A DNA stretch of 21,583 nucleotides from Helicobacteraceae bacterium. Its GTDB lineage: Bacteria > Campylobacterota > Campylobacteria > Campylobacterales > Helicobacteraceae. The DNA lies in the NCBI GenBank assembly GCA_029258405.1, contig JARHYY010000109.1, positions 1-21,583 on the forward strand, in the 5' to 3' direction. Under the pieces are notes generated by a model that ran no database searches, had not been told where the DNA came from, and was given only the letters and a program-made list of their open reading frames with translations. This document shows positions 1 through 7,501 of the stretch, one piece after another. Each line of letters starts with the position of its first letter. Within the stretch, counting starts at the first letter, position 1. The position numbers were made by a program, and so were the translations under genes.

Positions 1-63
1 ATAAATCCCAAAGCCATAGAATCTATGAAGCAAAAGATTACAGAGCTTGAAAAAAAGCGATAA
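1..63 (+). CDS. C-terminal end of an unidentified gene (partial)
   Basis: Frame 1 is open from the first base to a TAA at 61-63 and encodes 20 residues ending in EKKR. The tail is rich in Lys, Glu and Ile, with hydrophobic residues spaced as in an amphipathic helix or short coiled coil. This is too little to name the protein. The real start lies upstream of the window. No strong terminator hairpin with a U-run follows the stop. Confidence 0.5.
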   Translation: MNPKAIESMKQKITELEKKR

Positions 64-472
64 GCTTAATAAAATCACAAACAAGAGAAATAAGAACAAA
101 GATAGAGGACATTAGAATATTGTAAAAGTAGTAAAAGGATATAAGGAGCAATACTAAATATATAAGAGCATAATGAATAAATAAGAATATGAAATATATA
201 AGTGTTATAGAAACTCATATGCTTGGCAAAACTAAAATATATGAATAAAGTAAGATTCATAAAATACATTGAGATAAAAAGATAAGGAGTTAAACTCATA
301 ACAAGATAATAGAATAAATAAAATATATAAATCTCATTGATTCTCAAGCATAAATATTAAGCTCTGCAATCAAATACATTCAAAAGAGCAATAAGAGCTT
401 TTACTAAAGAGTGCATATCTTAAAAAAAGAGAATGAGTACTTTTATAAATAAAAAATCTCTATAAAAGATTC

Positions 473-498
473 TTTATTTATCTATTAAGATAAATAAA
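473..498. repeat. Perfect AT-rich inverted repeat, 11-bp arms
   Basis: Arms TTTATTTATCT (473-483) and AGATAAATAAA (488-498) pair perfectly around the four-base loop ATTA. No T-run follows on the plus strand, so it is not a classic terminator. It could be an operator for a dimeric repressor, a cruciform, or chance in very AT-rich DNA. Confidence 0.6.
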
Positions 499-716
499 TA
501 TTACATATAACTGTTAAAAATGGTAACAAATAACATCTTTTTTAAAAATATTCTTGCTTATAAATAAAAAATCGTATTTAAAAGTACAAAAATAATCCAA
601 ATTCTTTAAACCTCATATATATTTGAGAACTTTATACTCTTCAATATGTAACTTGTGTAATCATATTTACTGTTAAAATTTCGTATTTTATTGATATGAA
701 AACAAAAATACTTTAA

Positions 717-722
717 TATAAT
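717..722 (+). promoter_or_regulatory. Candidate -10 box for lctP
   Basis: TATAAT at 717-722 would place transcription start near 729 and give a leader of about 24 bases. The leader contains AAAGGAGGT (738-746), seven bases from the ATG. No -35 box is visible, as is usual for Helicobacter sigma80 promoters. TAATAATCGTTAATA at 719-733 matches most of the Fur-type palindrome TAATAAT-N-ATTATTA, but base composition makes this a weak call. Confidence 0.45.
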
Positions 723-752
723 AATCGTTAATATATCAAAGGAGGTTTATCA

Positions 753-2390
753 ATGGTTTGGGTTCAAAATTATAATCCCTTAGATAATCAATGGCTTAGT
801 GCTCTTATGGCATTCTTGCCTATTGCTTTATTCTTTTGCTGTTTGATATTTTTTAAACTCAAAGGGCATGTAGCAGGATTTCTCACAGTATGTTTAGCTA
901 TCATAATAGCTATTACTGTTTATGGTATGCCTATCAATATGGTGGGAACAAGTTTTATTTATGGTTTTATATATGGGATGTGGCCTATCGCTTGGATTAT
1001 CGTTGCAGCAATATTTCTCTATAAGCTCACAGATAAATCAAATTATTTTAATATTTTACGCGATAGTATTATTGCCATTACAGCAGATCAAAGGTTGCAG
1101 GTTATCTTGATTGGTTTTTGCTTTGGTGCTTTTCTAGAGGGGGCTATTGGCTTTGGCGGACCTGTGGCAATTACGGCTGCACTCCTTGTAGGCATGGGAT
1201 TGCGTCCTTTATATGCAGCTGGTTTATGTCTTATCGCTAACACAGCACCTGTTGCTTTTGGAGCTGTTGGTATACCCATTATCGCTATGTCTGGGGTTGT
1301 TGGTGTGTCAGCCCTTGAAATATCAGCCGTAGTAGGCAAAATGCTCCCTCCTCTTTCTGTTTTTGTGCCTTTTTTTCTTGTGTTTTTAATGAATGGTTTT
1401 CAAGGCATAAAAGAAACATGGCCAGCAGTTTTGGTGGCGGGCTTAAGTTTTGCTATTGTACAGTTTCTTACAGCAAATTATTTAGGACCAGAGCTTCCAG
1501 ATATTGCCTCTGCAGTTGCATCTATTGCTTGCACAACTATATTTTTACGCTTTTGGCAACCAAAACATATTTTTACTTTCGAGAATGAAAACAGCAAAAC
1601 TATACAAACTACCAAACATTCCCAAAAGGAGATATTTCTTGCATGGATACCTTTTATAATTCTTATTCTAGCTATTCTTCTTTGGACACAAGGTTGGTTT
1701 AAAGCATTATTTACCGGTGATGGTCCATTAGCATTCAGCACATTGACTTTCAAACTTGAAACATTAGCCCTCATTACCCAAACACAACCTGTAGTTACTG
1801 TTGATAAGGCGGTTAATTCAATATATACATTACCGCTCATTAATACCGTAGGAACAGCGATTTTAGTTACCGCACTTTTAACTTGTGTAATTTTAAAAAT
1901 TAAGCCACAAGTAGCAGTAGAAGCATTTACAGAAACTTTAAATGAAATGAAAATGGCACTTTTAACCATTGGGCTTGTTGTAGGATTTGCTTTTGTTTGT
2001 AATTATAGCGGCATGTCTGCATCTTTAGCGCTAGCTCTTGCACAAACAGGCGATGCGTTTGCTTTCTTTTCTCCTATCGTAGGGTGGCTTGGAGTATTTC
2101 TTACAGGAAGCGACACAAGTTCAAATTTACTCTTTGGTACATTGCAGCAACTCACAGCACGACAATTAGGCATACCAGAAGTATTATTTCTTGCGGCAAA
2201 TACAGTTGGTGGTGTTGTAGGCAAAATGATAAGCCCTCAAAGTATTGCTATTGCTTGTGTAGCAGTAGGATTATCGGGCAAGGAATCTGATTTGTTCCGC
2301 TTCACTGTTAAGTATTCTATTGCCTTTATCATTATTATTGGTATAGGGGTTTATTTAGCAGCTTTTGTATTCCCCACTATTCTTATTTGA
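753..2390 (+). CDS. lctP: L-lactate permease (LctP family)
   Basis: A 545-aa polytopic inner-membrane protein of the LctP family (lactate/glycolate:proton symporters), the usual family length. The family signature lies at about residues 126-175: FGAFLEGAIGFGGP, then an Ala/Thr-rich stretch with NTAPVAFGAVGIPI. A second conserved block near 450-495 includes GSDTSSN and ends with GKMISPQSIAIA. A dozen or more hydrophobic segments are evident. ATG at 753 is well supported by AAAGGAGGT seven bases upstream. The gene stands alone. H. pylori has two adjacent lctP copies (HP0140 and HP0141), whereas only one is present here, with no lactate dehydrogenase genes beside it. Its role is lactate uptake for respiratory use. 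Substrate range (lactate versus glycolate) cannot be read from the sequence. Confidence 0.95.
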   Translation: MVWVQNYNPLDNQWLSALMAFLPIALFFCCLIFFKLKGHVAGFLTVCLAIIIAITVYGMPINMVGTSFIYGFIYGMWPIAWIIVAAIFLYKLTDKSNYFNILRDSIIAITADQRLQVILIGFCFGAFLEGAIGFGGPVAITAALLVGMGLRPLYAAGLCLIANTAPVAFGAVGIPIIAMSGVVGVSALEISAVVGKMLPPLSVFVPFFLVFLMNGFQGIKETWPAVLVAGLSFAIVQFLTANYLGPELPDIASAVASIACTTIFLRFWQPKHIFTFENENSKTIQTTKHSQKEIFLAWIPFIILILAILLWTQGWFKALFTGDGPLAFSTLTFKLETLALITQTQPVVTVDKAVNSIYTLPLINTVGTAILVTALLTCVILKIKPQVAVEAFTETLNEMKMALLTIGLVVGFAFVCNYSGMSASLALALAQTGDAFAFFSPIVGWLGVFLTGSDTSSNLLFGTLQQLTARQLGIPEVLFLAANTVGGVVGKMISPQSIAIACVAVGLSGKESDLFRFTVKYSIAFIIIIGIGVYLAAFVFPTILI

Positions 2391-2396
2391 TAAATA

Positions 2397-2420
2397 TTTG
2401 CCTCTATTTTTGGGGGCAAA
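2397..2420 (+). terminator. Possible hairpin terminator of lctP
   Basis: TTTGCCTC (2397-2404) pairs with GGGGCAAA (2413-2420), one pair being G-U, around an eight-base loop, starting six bases after the lctP stop. No U-run follows, so termination may be weak or completed by the next hairpin. Confidence 0.45.
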
Positions 2421-2484
2421 TCATTCGAGTTGCTAAAATTAATCTTAATATGTTCATTGTTATGTTCATGCAATTAAAAAGCAT

Positions 2485-2506
2485 GCAAAGGGTGTATGCC
2501 CTTTGC
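2485..2506. terminator. Bidirectional terminator between lctP and tsaA
   Basis: GCAAAGGG (2485-2492) and CCCTTTGC (2499-2506) form a perfect 8-bp stem with a six-base loop. On the minus strand it is followed by ATGC and then TTTTT, a fair intrinsic terminator for tsaA, which stops 25 bases earlier. On the plus strand only a short TTTA follows. The position between convergent genes fits. Confidence 0.7.
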
Positions 2507-2530
2507 TTTAAGAGTATGAAAGTATAAATT

Positions 2531-3127
2531 TTAAAGTTTATCTTTGTTTTTTGAGAGATATTCAGCAACACCTTTAGCATCAGCTTTCATGCCCTCATCT
2601 CCTTTTTGCCAACCAGCAGGGCAGACATCTCCATGTTGTTCATGGAATATAAGTGCATCAACCATACGAATCATTTCATCAACATTTCTCCCTAAAGGAA
2701 GGTCATTAACTACAGCATGGCGTACTACACAATGCTTATCAATCAAGAAAGAACCTCTTAAAGAAACAGATTCATTAAAGAGTACATCAAAATTTCTTGA
2801 GATAGATTTATCAATATCTGCAACCATAGGGAAAGTTACCTGCCCAATACCACCATTATTAACAGGTGTATTTTTCCATGCAAAATGGCTAAATTGCGAA
2901 TCAATAGATACGCCGATAACTTTAATGCCTCTTGATTCAAAATCTTTTATCCTTTTGTCAAAAGCGATGATTTCTGAAGGACAAACAAAGGTAAAATCAA
3001 GTGGCCAGAAGAAAACAACTGCTCCATTTGAACCAATATTTTTATAAAGCTCAAAATTATCAACTATCTCATTATTTGCAAGTACAGCTGTAGCTGTAAA
3101 ATTAGGTGCTTTTTTAGTCACCAACAT
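2531..3127 (-). CDS. tsaA: Alkyl hydroperoxide reductase / 2-Cys peroxiredoxin (AhpC/TsaA)
   Basis: A 198-aa typical 2-Cys peroxiredoxin that reduces hydrogen peroxide, organic peroxides and peroxynitrite in the cytoplasm, in Helicobacter with electrons from thioredoxin. The peroxidatic Cys is C49 in FTFVCPSE and the resolving Cys is C169 in GDVCPAGW. The GGIG motif (residues 92-95) linked to overoxidation sensitivity is present. The partner YF motif is replaced by YL near the C-terminus (residues 190-191). A good ribosome site (AAGGAG) precedes the ATG. It is transcribed toward lctP and divergently from metK. Family identity is certain. The symbol follows H. pylori usage (tsaA, also called ahpC). 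Confidence 0.97.
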   Translation of the reverse strand: MLVTKKAPNFTATAVLANNEIVDNFELYKNIGSNGAVVFFWPLDFTFVCPSEIIAFDKRIKDFESRGIKVIGVSIDSQFSHFAWKNTPVNNGGIGQVTFPMVADIDKSISRNFDVLFNESVSLRGSFLIDKHCVVRHAVVNDLPLGRNVDEMIRMVDALIFHEQHGDVCPAGWQKGDEGMKADAKGVAEYLSKNKDKL

Positions 3128-3166
3128 AATAAAAACTCCTTAAAGAAAAAATTTATCATTTCTGAT

Positions 3167-3172
3167 ATTCTA
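3167..3172 (-). promoter_or_regulatory. Candidate -10 box for tsaA
   Basis: On the minus strand, TAGAAT occurs at 3172-3167 and again at 3178-3173, about 40 to 50 bases before the tsaA ATG. Either would give a leader of 30 to 40 bases containing the AAGGAG ribosome site. The exact box is uncertain. Confidence 0.4.
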
Positions 3173-3217
3173 ATTCTACACTCTATTTCTTTAAAACAAA
3201 GTTAAACAAGATTAAGC

Positions 3218-3223
3218 TATAAT
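3218..3223 (+). promoter_or_regulatory. Candidate -10 box for metK
   Basis: TATAAT at 3218-3223 is followed closely by a second candidate, TATAAAAT at 3226-3233. Start sites near 3230 or 3240 would give leaders of roughly 37 to 47 bases with GGAGG just before metK. Transcription is divergent from tsaA. Confidence 0.55.
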
Positions 3224-3276
3224 GCTATAAAATAGCACACAAAACAAAGTTAAAACAATATGGAGGATTGAAATAA

Positions 3277-4434
3277 ATGAGTAAAACTTTTCTCTTCACT
3301 TCTGAATCTGTTACAGAAGGGCATCCTGACAAAATGGCAGATCAAATTAGTGATGCAATTTTAGACTATATTATCGAGAGGGATAAAAATGCAAGAGTAG
3401 CATGCGAAACCCTCCTTTCTAATGGCTATTGCGTCATTGCAGGAGAGCTCAAAACAACAACCTATGCACCAATGCAACAAATTGCTCGGAATGTTGTTCG
3501 TGAGATTGGTTACACCGATGCACTCTATGGTTTTGATTATAGAAGTGCAGCGATTCTCAATGGCATAGGCGAGCAAAGCCCAGATATTAATCAAGGTGTT
3601 GATAGGGAAGATGGAGAAATTGGGGCAGGTGATCAAGGACTTATGTTTGGTTATGCATGCACAGAAACATCTACATTTATGCCTTTGCCCATTTATCTTT
3701 CTCATCGTATCACAGAGGGATTAGCAAGTGCAAGAAAATCAGGTAACCTACCTTTTTTGCGTCCTGATGGTAAATCACAAGTTACAGTAAAATATGTTGA
3801 TGGCAAACCACAAACAATAGACACAATAGTTGTTTCAACCCAACATGCCCCAGATGTAGAATATAATCGCCTTAAAGATGCAGTCATTGAAGAGGTAGTA
3901 TATCGCGTTATCCCCAAAGAACTTTTGAGCGATAATGTTCGCTATTTTATCAACCCTACAGGAAAATTTGTCATTGGTGGTCCCCAAGGTGATGCTGGAC
4001 TTACAGGCAGAAAAATTATCGTTGATACTTATGGCGGGAGCTGTCCTCATGGTGGTGGGGCTTTTAGCGGTAAAGATCCAAGTAAAGTTGATAGAAGTGG
4101 AGCTTATGCAGCAAGATATGTTGCAAAAAACTTAGTTGCCTCTGGGGTATGCGAAAAAGCCACTATTCAAATAGCATATGCCATTGGTGTGGTAGAGCCT
4201 GTTTCAATTTTAGTCAATAGTCATAATACCTCTAAAGTGCCTGATAGCATACTAGAAGAATGTGTGCGTAAAATATTCCATCTTACGCCAAAGGGCATTA
4301 TTCAAACGCTTGACTTATTGCGTCCGATTTATAGAAAAACAGCTGCTTATGGGCATTTTGGAAGAGAGTTACCTGAATTTACATGGGAAAAATGCGATAA
4401 AGTTGATGAAATAAAAGATTTTTTAAAAATTTAA
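3277..4434 (+). CDS. metK: S-adenosylmethionine synthetase
   Basis: A 385-aa cytoplasmic enzyme that makes S-adenosylmethionine from methionine and ATP, releasing phosphate and pyrophosphate. It has the three-repeat MAT fold. Visible motifs are GHPDK with catalytic His16 (residues 15-19), the signature GAGDQGLMFGYA (116-127), and the Gly-rich phosphate loop GGGAFSGKDPSKVDRS (259-274). Length matches the family. TGGAGG lies about 10 bases before the ATG. It heads the block metK-ndk-HP0199-like-rpmF-plsX-fabH shared with H. pylori, though ndk also has its own -10 box. Nothing is unusual. Confidence 0.98.
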   Translation: MSKTFLFTSESVTEGHPDKMADQISDAILDYIIERDKNARVACETLLSNGYCVIAGELKTTTYAPMQQIARNVVREIGYTDALYGFDYRSAAILNGIGEQSPDINQGVDREDGEIGAGDQGLMFGYACTETSTFMPLPIYLSHRITEGLASARKSGNLPFLRPDGKSQVTVKYVDGKPQTIDTIVVSTQHAPDVEYNRLKDAVIEEVVYRVIPKELLSDNVRYFINPTGKFVIGGPQGDAGLTGRKIIVDTYGGSCPHGGGAFSGKDPSKVDRSGAYAARYVAKNLVASGVCEKATIQIAYAIGVVEPVSILVNSHNTSKVPDSILEECVRKIFHLTPKGIIQTLDLLRPIYRKTAAYGHFGRELPEFTWEKCDKVDEIKDFLKI

Positions 4435-4460
4435 TACATTAAATATTAAGAGATCTAGTG

Positions 4461-4466
4461 TATAAT
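4461..4466 (+). promoter_or_regulatory. Candidate -10 box for ndk
   Basis: TATAAT at 4461-4466 lies 34 bases before the ndk ATG. A start near 4473 gives a leader of about 28 bases containing AAAGGAG. It would let ndk and the following genes be transcribed separately from metK. Confidence 0.55.
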
Positions 4467-4500
4467 TACAGTTTATCTTTAGGCTTTAAAGGAGAAATAC

Positions 4501-4914
4501 ATGGAGCAAACGCTCTCTATTATCAAGCCAGATGCTGTTCAAAAAAATGTGATTGGGAAAATCATTGAAAGATTTGAGAGCAATGGTTTAAGAATCGCCG
4601 CCATCAAAAAAATATGGCTTAGCAAGGCTGACGCAAAGAAGTTTTATATTATCCATAAGGAGCGTCCATTTTATAACGACCTTATTAACTTCATGGTGAG
4701 CGGACCTGTGGTTGTCATGGTTTTAGAAGGAGAAAATGCTGTTACTAAAAACCGTGATCTTATGGGAGCAACAAATCCAAAGGAAGCAAAACCGGGCACT
4801 ATCCGTGCAGATTTTGCTGATAGCATTGATGCAAATGCTGTGCATGGGAGCGATTCTTTAGAAAATGCAAAAACTGAAATTGCATTCTTTTTTGGAAAGA
4901 GAGCAATTTTTTAA
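4501..4914 (+). CDS. ndk: Nucleoside diphosphate kinase
   Basis: A 137-aa enzyme that passes the gamma phosphate of a nucleoside triphosphate to a nucleoside diphosphate through a phospho-histidine, balancing NTP and dNTP pools. The catalytic His115 sits in the signature NAVHGSDS (residues 112-119). The nucleotide-binding ATNPKEAKPGTIR block (90-102) and the N-terminal Lys of SIIKPDAV are present. Length is standard. AAAGGAG precedes the ATG. The next gene starts 21 bases downstream, so the two are probably co-transcribed. Confidence 0.98.
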   Translation: MEQTLSIIKPDAVQKNVIGKIIERFESNGLRIAAIKKIWLSKADAKKFYIIHKERPFYNDLINFMVSGPVVVMVLEGENAVTKNRDLMGATNPKEAKPGTIRADFADSIDANAVHGSDSLENAKTEIAFFFGKRAIF

Positions 4915-4935
4915 TAGCTTACCTCTAGGTAAAAT

Positions 4936-5289
4936 ATGAAAATTGATTTTAAAAAGATATCAAAAGAACCAAGAAGTTTTGTTTATGAGAGCAATGGTTT
5001 AACATTAAAGGGTTGCATTTATCGCAAACAAGCTCATTTATACATGATGGATGCACTCTTAGTCGGAGATATTCTATTAACTTGCGATAAAAGCGGGGAA
5101 GAATATGTAAAAACCCTCAATGAAAAACTTAATTTTGGAATTTCTGATGGAATCTTTCCATCTCATACACTTAAAGAATTAGAAGTGGTAGAATTTTTTG
5201 ATGGATACATAGATATTGCTTTTTTATTAGAAAGTGAGGTTGAATCCATAAAATTAGAATACCACACAAAAGAACACATAAATAATTAA
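4936..5289 (+). CDS. YceD/DUF177-like protein upstream of rpmF
   Basis: A 117-aa soluble protein in the position of H. pylori HP0199. In many bacteria the gene before rpmF encodes YceD (DUF177), linked to 23S rRNA accumulation. The pattern fits that family loosely: a Gly-Asp-Ile-Leu-Leu-Thr-Cys strand (residues 44-50) followed by an acidic region, then GYIDIAFLLESEVESIKLEY (90-109), matching the acidic C-terminal DUF177 helix. Only one of the Cys residues of zinc-bearing homologues is obvious (C50). The ribosome site is weak, so translation may be coupled to ndk. The family call rests on position and motif shape, so is an inference. A conserved epsilonproteobacterial protein of unknown role is the fallback. 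Confidence 0.65.
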   Translation: MKIDFKKISKEPRSFVYESNGLTLKGCIYRKQAHLYMMDALLVGDILLTCDKSGEEYVKTLNEKLNFGISDGIFPSHTLKELEVVEFFDGYIDIAFLLESEVESIKLEYHTKEHINN

Positions 5290-5303
5290 ATAAGGAGCAT
5301 AAT

Positions 5304-5462
5304 ATGGCGGTACCAAAAAGACGAGTGAGCAAAACGAGAGCAGCTAAAAGACGCACTCATTACAAAATAACTTTAGCAACGCCCATAAAAGACAAAGATG
5401 GGACATGGAGAATGCCACATTGCCTCAATAAATTTACTGGAGCATATAAGCAAAAGAAATAA
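5304..5462 (+). CDS. rpmF: Ribosomal protein L32
   Basis: A 52-aa basic protein beginning MAVPKRRVSKTRAAKRRTHY, the standard L32 start, with Arg/Lys-rich RNA-binding character throughout. It is part of the large ribosomal subunit. AAGGAG lies eight bases before the ATG. The single Cys (C40, in PHC) shows it is not the four-Cys zinc form. It sits 14 bases after the YceD-like gene and five before plsX, the widespread yceD-rpmF-plsX-fabH order that links ribosome and membrane-lipid synthesis. Confidence 0.96.
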   Translation: MAVPKRRVSKTRAAKRRTHYKITLATPIKDKDGTWRMPHCLNKFTGAYKQKK

Positions 5463-5467
5463 AGCAA

Positions 5468-6463
5468 ATGATTAAGATAGCTATTGACGCCATGGGCGGA
5501 GATTTTGGAGCAAAACCTATCATTGAAGGAACGCTAAAAGCATTAGAACATCAATCGTTTCAAGCGATTTTGATTGGAGATAAAGCACAAATACACTCTC
5601 AAATACCATTGCATTTTAAACATAGAGAACGAATAGAAATTATTCACTGCAATGATTTTATCAAAATGGATGAAACTGCTGCTAATGCCATAAGGAGAAA
5701 AGAGAGTTCTATTTTTATAGCGACTGATCTTGTTAAAGAAAATAGAGCTGATGCATTAGTATCAGCTGGGCATAGCGGGGCAACAATGAGCCTTGCCACT
5801 CTAAAAATCGGAAGAATCGATGGTGTGAGCCGCCCAGCAATTGGAGCTATTCTGCCTAGAACCGATGGAAAAGAGCTCCTTCTTCTTGATGCAGGAGCAA
5901 ATGTTGATTGCAGCCCAGAACATCTTTATGCTTTTGGTGTTATGGGGTATGAGTATGTTCAAAATGTTTTCAGAAGAAAAAAACCATCTATTGGTCTTTT
6001 GAGTATTGGCGAAGAAGAGTGCAAAGGAAACGAAGTCAGCAAAGAAGCTTATGCTCTATTACAAAACCATCATGGTTTTGTAGGGAATATTGAAGGTGAT
6101 AATCTCTTTGATGGACATATTGATGTAGTTGTTTGCGATGGTTTTGTGGGTAATGTCGTATTGAAAACAAGCGAAGGAATTGCTGAAGCAATTGTTAAAC
6201 TCCTTAAAACCTATATTGCAGAATCAGTAACAAGCAAAATGGGTGCTCTGCTTATGCGTAAATCATTCAAAAAACTCAAAAAAAATCTTGACTATGCAGA
6301 ATATGGTGGAGCACCTTTGCTTGGTATTAATGGAAATGTAATTATTGGACATGGAAAAAGCAATCCAAAAGCAATTCAAAATGCCATCAAGCAAGCTATC
6401 AGTTCTTGCGAACATCATGTAAATATAAAAATTGCAGAAGCTTTTAAAAAAGGGGTACACTAA
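5468..6463 (+). CDS. plsX: Phosphate acyltransferase PlsX
   Basis: A 331-aa peripheral membrane enzyme that makes acyl-phosphate from acyl-ACP, feeding PlsY in the first step of phospholipid synthesis. Diagnostic pieces are the N-terminal AIDAMGGDFG (residues 5-14), SAGHSGATM near 99-107, the LLLDAGAN strand near 138-145, and C-terminal GVPLLG-type and GHGKSN motifs (here GGAPLLGINGNVIIGHGKSN). Length is typical. It begins five bases after rpmF. Its TAA is immediately followed by the ATG of fabH, so the two are likely translationally coupled. Confidence 0.97.
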   Translation: MIKIAIDAMGGDFGAKPIIEGTLKALEHQSFQAILIGDKAQIHSQIPLHFKHRERIEIIHCNDFIKMDETAANAIRRKESSIFIATDLVKENRADALVSAGHSGATMSLATLKIGRIDGVSRPAIGAILPRTDGKELLLLDAGANVDCSPEHLYAFGVMGYEYVQNVFRRKKPSIGLLSIGEEECKGNEVSKEAYALLQNHHGFVGNIEGDNLFDGHIDVVVCDGFVGNVVLKTSEGIAEAIVKLLKTYIAESVTSKMGALLMRKSFKKLKKNLDYAEYGGAPLLGINGNVIIGHGKSNPKAIQNAIKQAISSCEHHVNIKIAEAFKKGVH

Positions 6464-7441
6464 ATGTATGCTACATTAACTTCCATAGGGGCGTATATAC
6501 CTACAAAATGCGTAAGCAACAAAGATTTAGAAGCTTTTTTAGATACTTCTGATGAATGGATTGTGAAAAGAACAGGTATTAAAACGCGCTATTTTGCTGA
6601 TAGCAATCAAAAATCAAGCGATCTAGGAATAGAGGCTGCAAAAATAGCTCTACAAAGAGCAAATATATCACATAAAGATATTGATTTAATAATTACAGCT
6701 ACTCTTTCTCCAGATTATATCAATATGCCATCAACAGCTTGCATTATCGCAGCAGGATTAGATATTGCCAATGTGCCCGCTTTTGATATTGCAGCGGCTT
6801 GCAGCGGCTTTGTTTATCTCCTTTCTGTAGCAAAAGCATATATAGAATCAGGAATGGCAAAAAATATATTAATTGTTGGAGCAGAGAAAGTGAGCTCTGT
6901 TCTTAACCCTCATGATAGAAGCACCTATATTCTTTTTGGTGATGGTGCAGGAGCTGCTGTAATTAGTGCAACAAAAGATAAGAATCTCTCTATTCTTGAT
7001 GTTCATATTTCAGCAGATGGACAATACGCCCATTATCTTGAAACACCACGCATGCAGAGCAATGAGAATGAACACAATATTGTTCAATGTATGAGCATGA
7101 AGGGGAGTGAGGTTTTCAAAATCGCTGTTGCTAAGCTCACTAGTGAAGTAAAAGATATTTTAGAACGCAATAAGATGACAGCCTGTGACATTGATTATTT
7201 TGTGCCTCATCAGGCTAACTATCGCATTATTAAAGCGGTGGGTGATAATTTGAATTTTAAAAATGAACAAATTGTATTAGTTGTAGAAAAATTTGGCAAC
7301 ACATCAGCAGCGTCTATTCCTATGGCAATGAATATACTCTATGAGGAAGGCAAAATAAAAAAGGGGTGCACATTGCTTTTAGACGCACTTGGAGGGGGGC
7401 TTACTTGGGGTTCAGCCCTTCTTCGTTTTGGGGGCGATTAA
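6464..7441 (+). CDS. fabH: Beta-ketoacyl-ACP synthase III
   Basis: A 325-aa thiolase-fold enzyme that condenses acetyl-CoA with malonyl-ACP to start type II fatty-acid synthesis. The catalytic triad is readable: C113 in AACSGF, H249 in PHQAN and N279 in GNTSAAS. The GDGAGAAVI block (159-167) and the C-terminal GGGLTWGSAL block are present. Length is standard. The ATG abuts the plsX stop. It is the last gene of the conserved block, with no clear terminator after it. Confidence 0.98.
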   Translation: MYATLTSIGAYIPTKCVSNKDLEAFLDTSDEWIVKRTGIKTRYFADSNQKSSDLGIEAAKIALQRANISHKDIDLIITATLSPDYINMPSTACIIAAGLDIANVPAFDIAAACSGFVYLLSVAKAYIESGMAKNILIVGAEKVSSVLNPHDRSTYILFGDGAGAAVISATKDKNLSILDVHISADGQYAHYLETPRMQSNENEHNIVQCMSMKGSEVFKIAVAKLTSEVKDILERNKMTACDIDYFVPHQANYRIIKAVGDNLNFKNEQIVLVVEKFGNTSAASIPMAMNILYEEGKIKKGCTLLLDALGGGLTWGSALLRFGGD

Positions 7442-7463
7442 ATCGTTATGGAATAATATTTGC

Positions 7464-7469
7464 TACAAT
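7464..7469 (+). promoter_or_regulatory. Candidate -10 box for the 432-aa gene
   Basis: TACAAT at 7464-7469 lies 32 bases before the preferred ATG at 7502. A start near 7476 leaves a leader of about 26 bases with GAAGGA just upstream of the ATG. Confidence 0.45.
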
Positions 7470-7501
7470 AAACTATTATTTTATTATTGAAGGAACAAGC
7501 T

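Larger units (their letters stand above)
64..752. other. Long AT-rich non-coding region upstream of lctP
   Basis: These 689 bases hold no convincing gene. The first 300 are purine-rich on the plus strand, with a loosely phased ATAAG motif at 141, 162, 181 and 198. The second half carries a perfect AT-rich hairpin (473-498), a 16-base direct repeat (443-458 and 558-573) and a repeated ACTGTTAAAA (510-519 and 669-678). It ends in a TATAAT box and a strong ribosome site for lctP. Such a long leader is unusual for a compact Helicobacter genome and may hold regulatory sites or the remains of a lost gene. Confidence 0.6.

Noticed and set aside
75..347. Minus-strand 90-aa hydrophobic ORF
   Set aside because: It starts at TTG without a ribosome site, and its Tyr/Phe/Leu/Ile-rich sequence is what any purine-rich AT-biased strand yields in reverse.
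1478..1969. 163-aa ORF antisense to lctP
   Set aside because: It is fully inside a confidently identified gene, with no ribosome site or recognisable domain.
2544..3047. 167-aa ORF antisense to tsaA
   Set aside because: It is opposite the peroxiredoxin gene, and its sequence is the mirror of conserved codons without protein-like features.
7487..7501. TTG start of the 432-aa gene
   Set aside because: The AAGGA ribosome site falls inside this extension and is spaced for the ATG at 7502.
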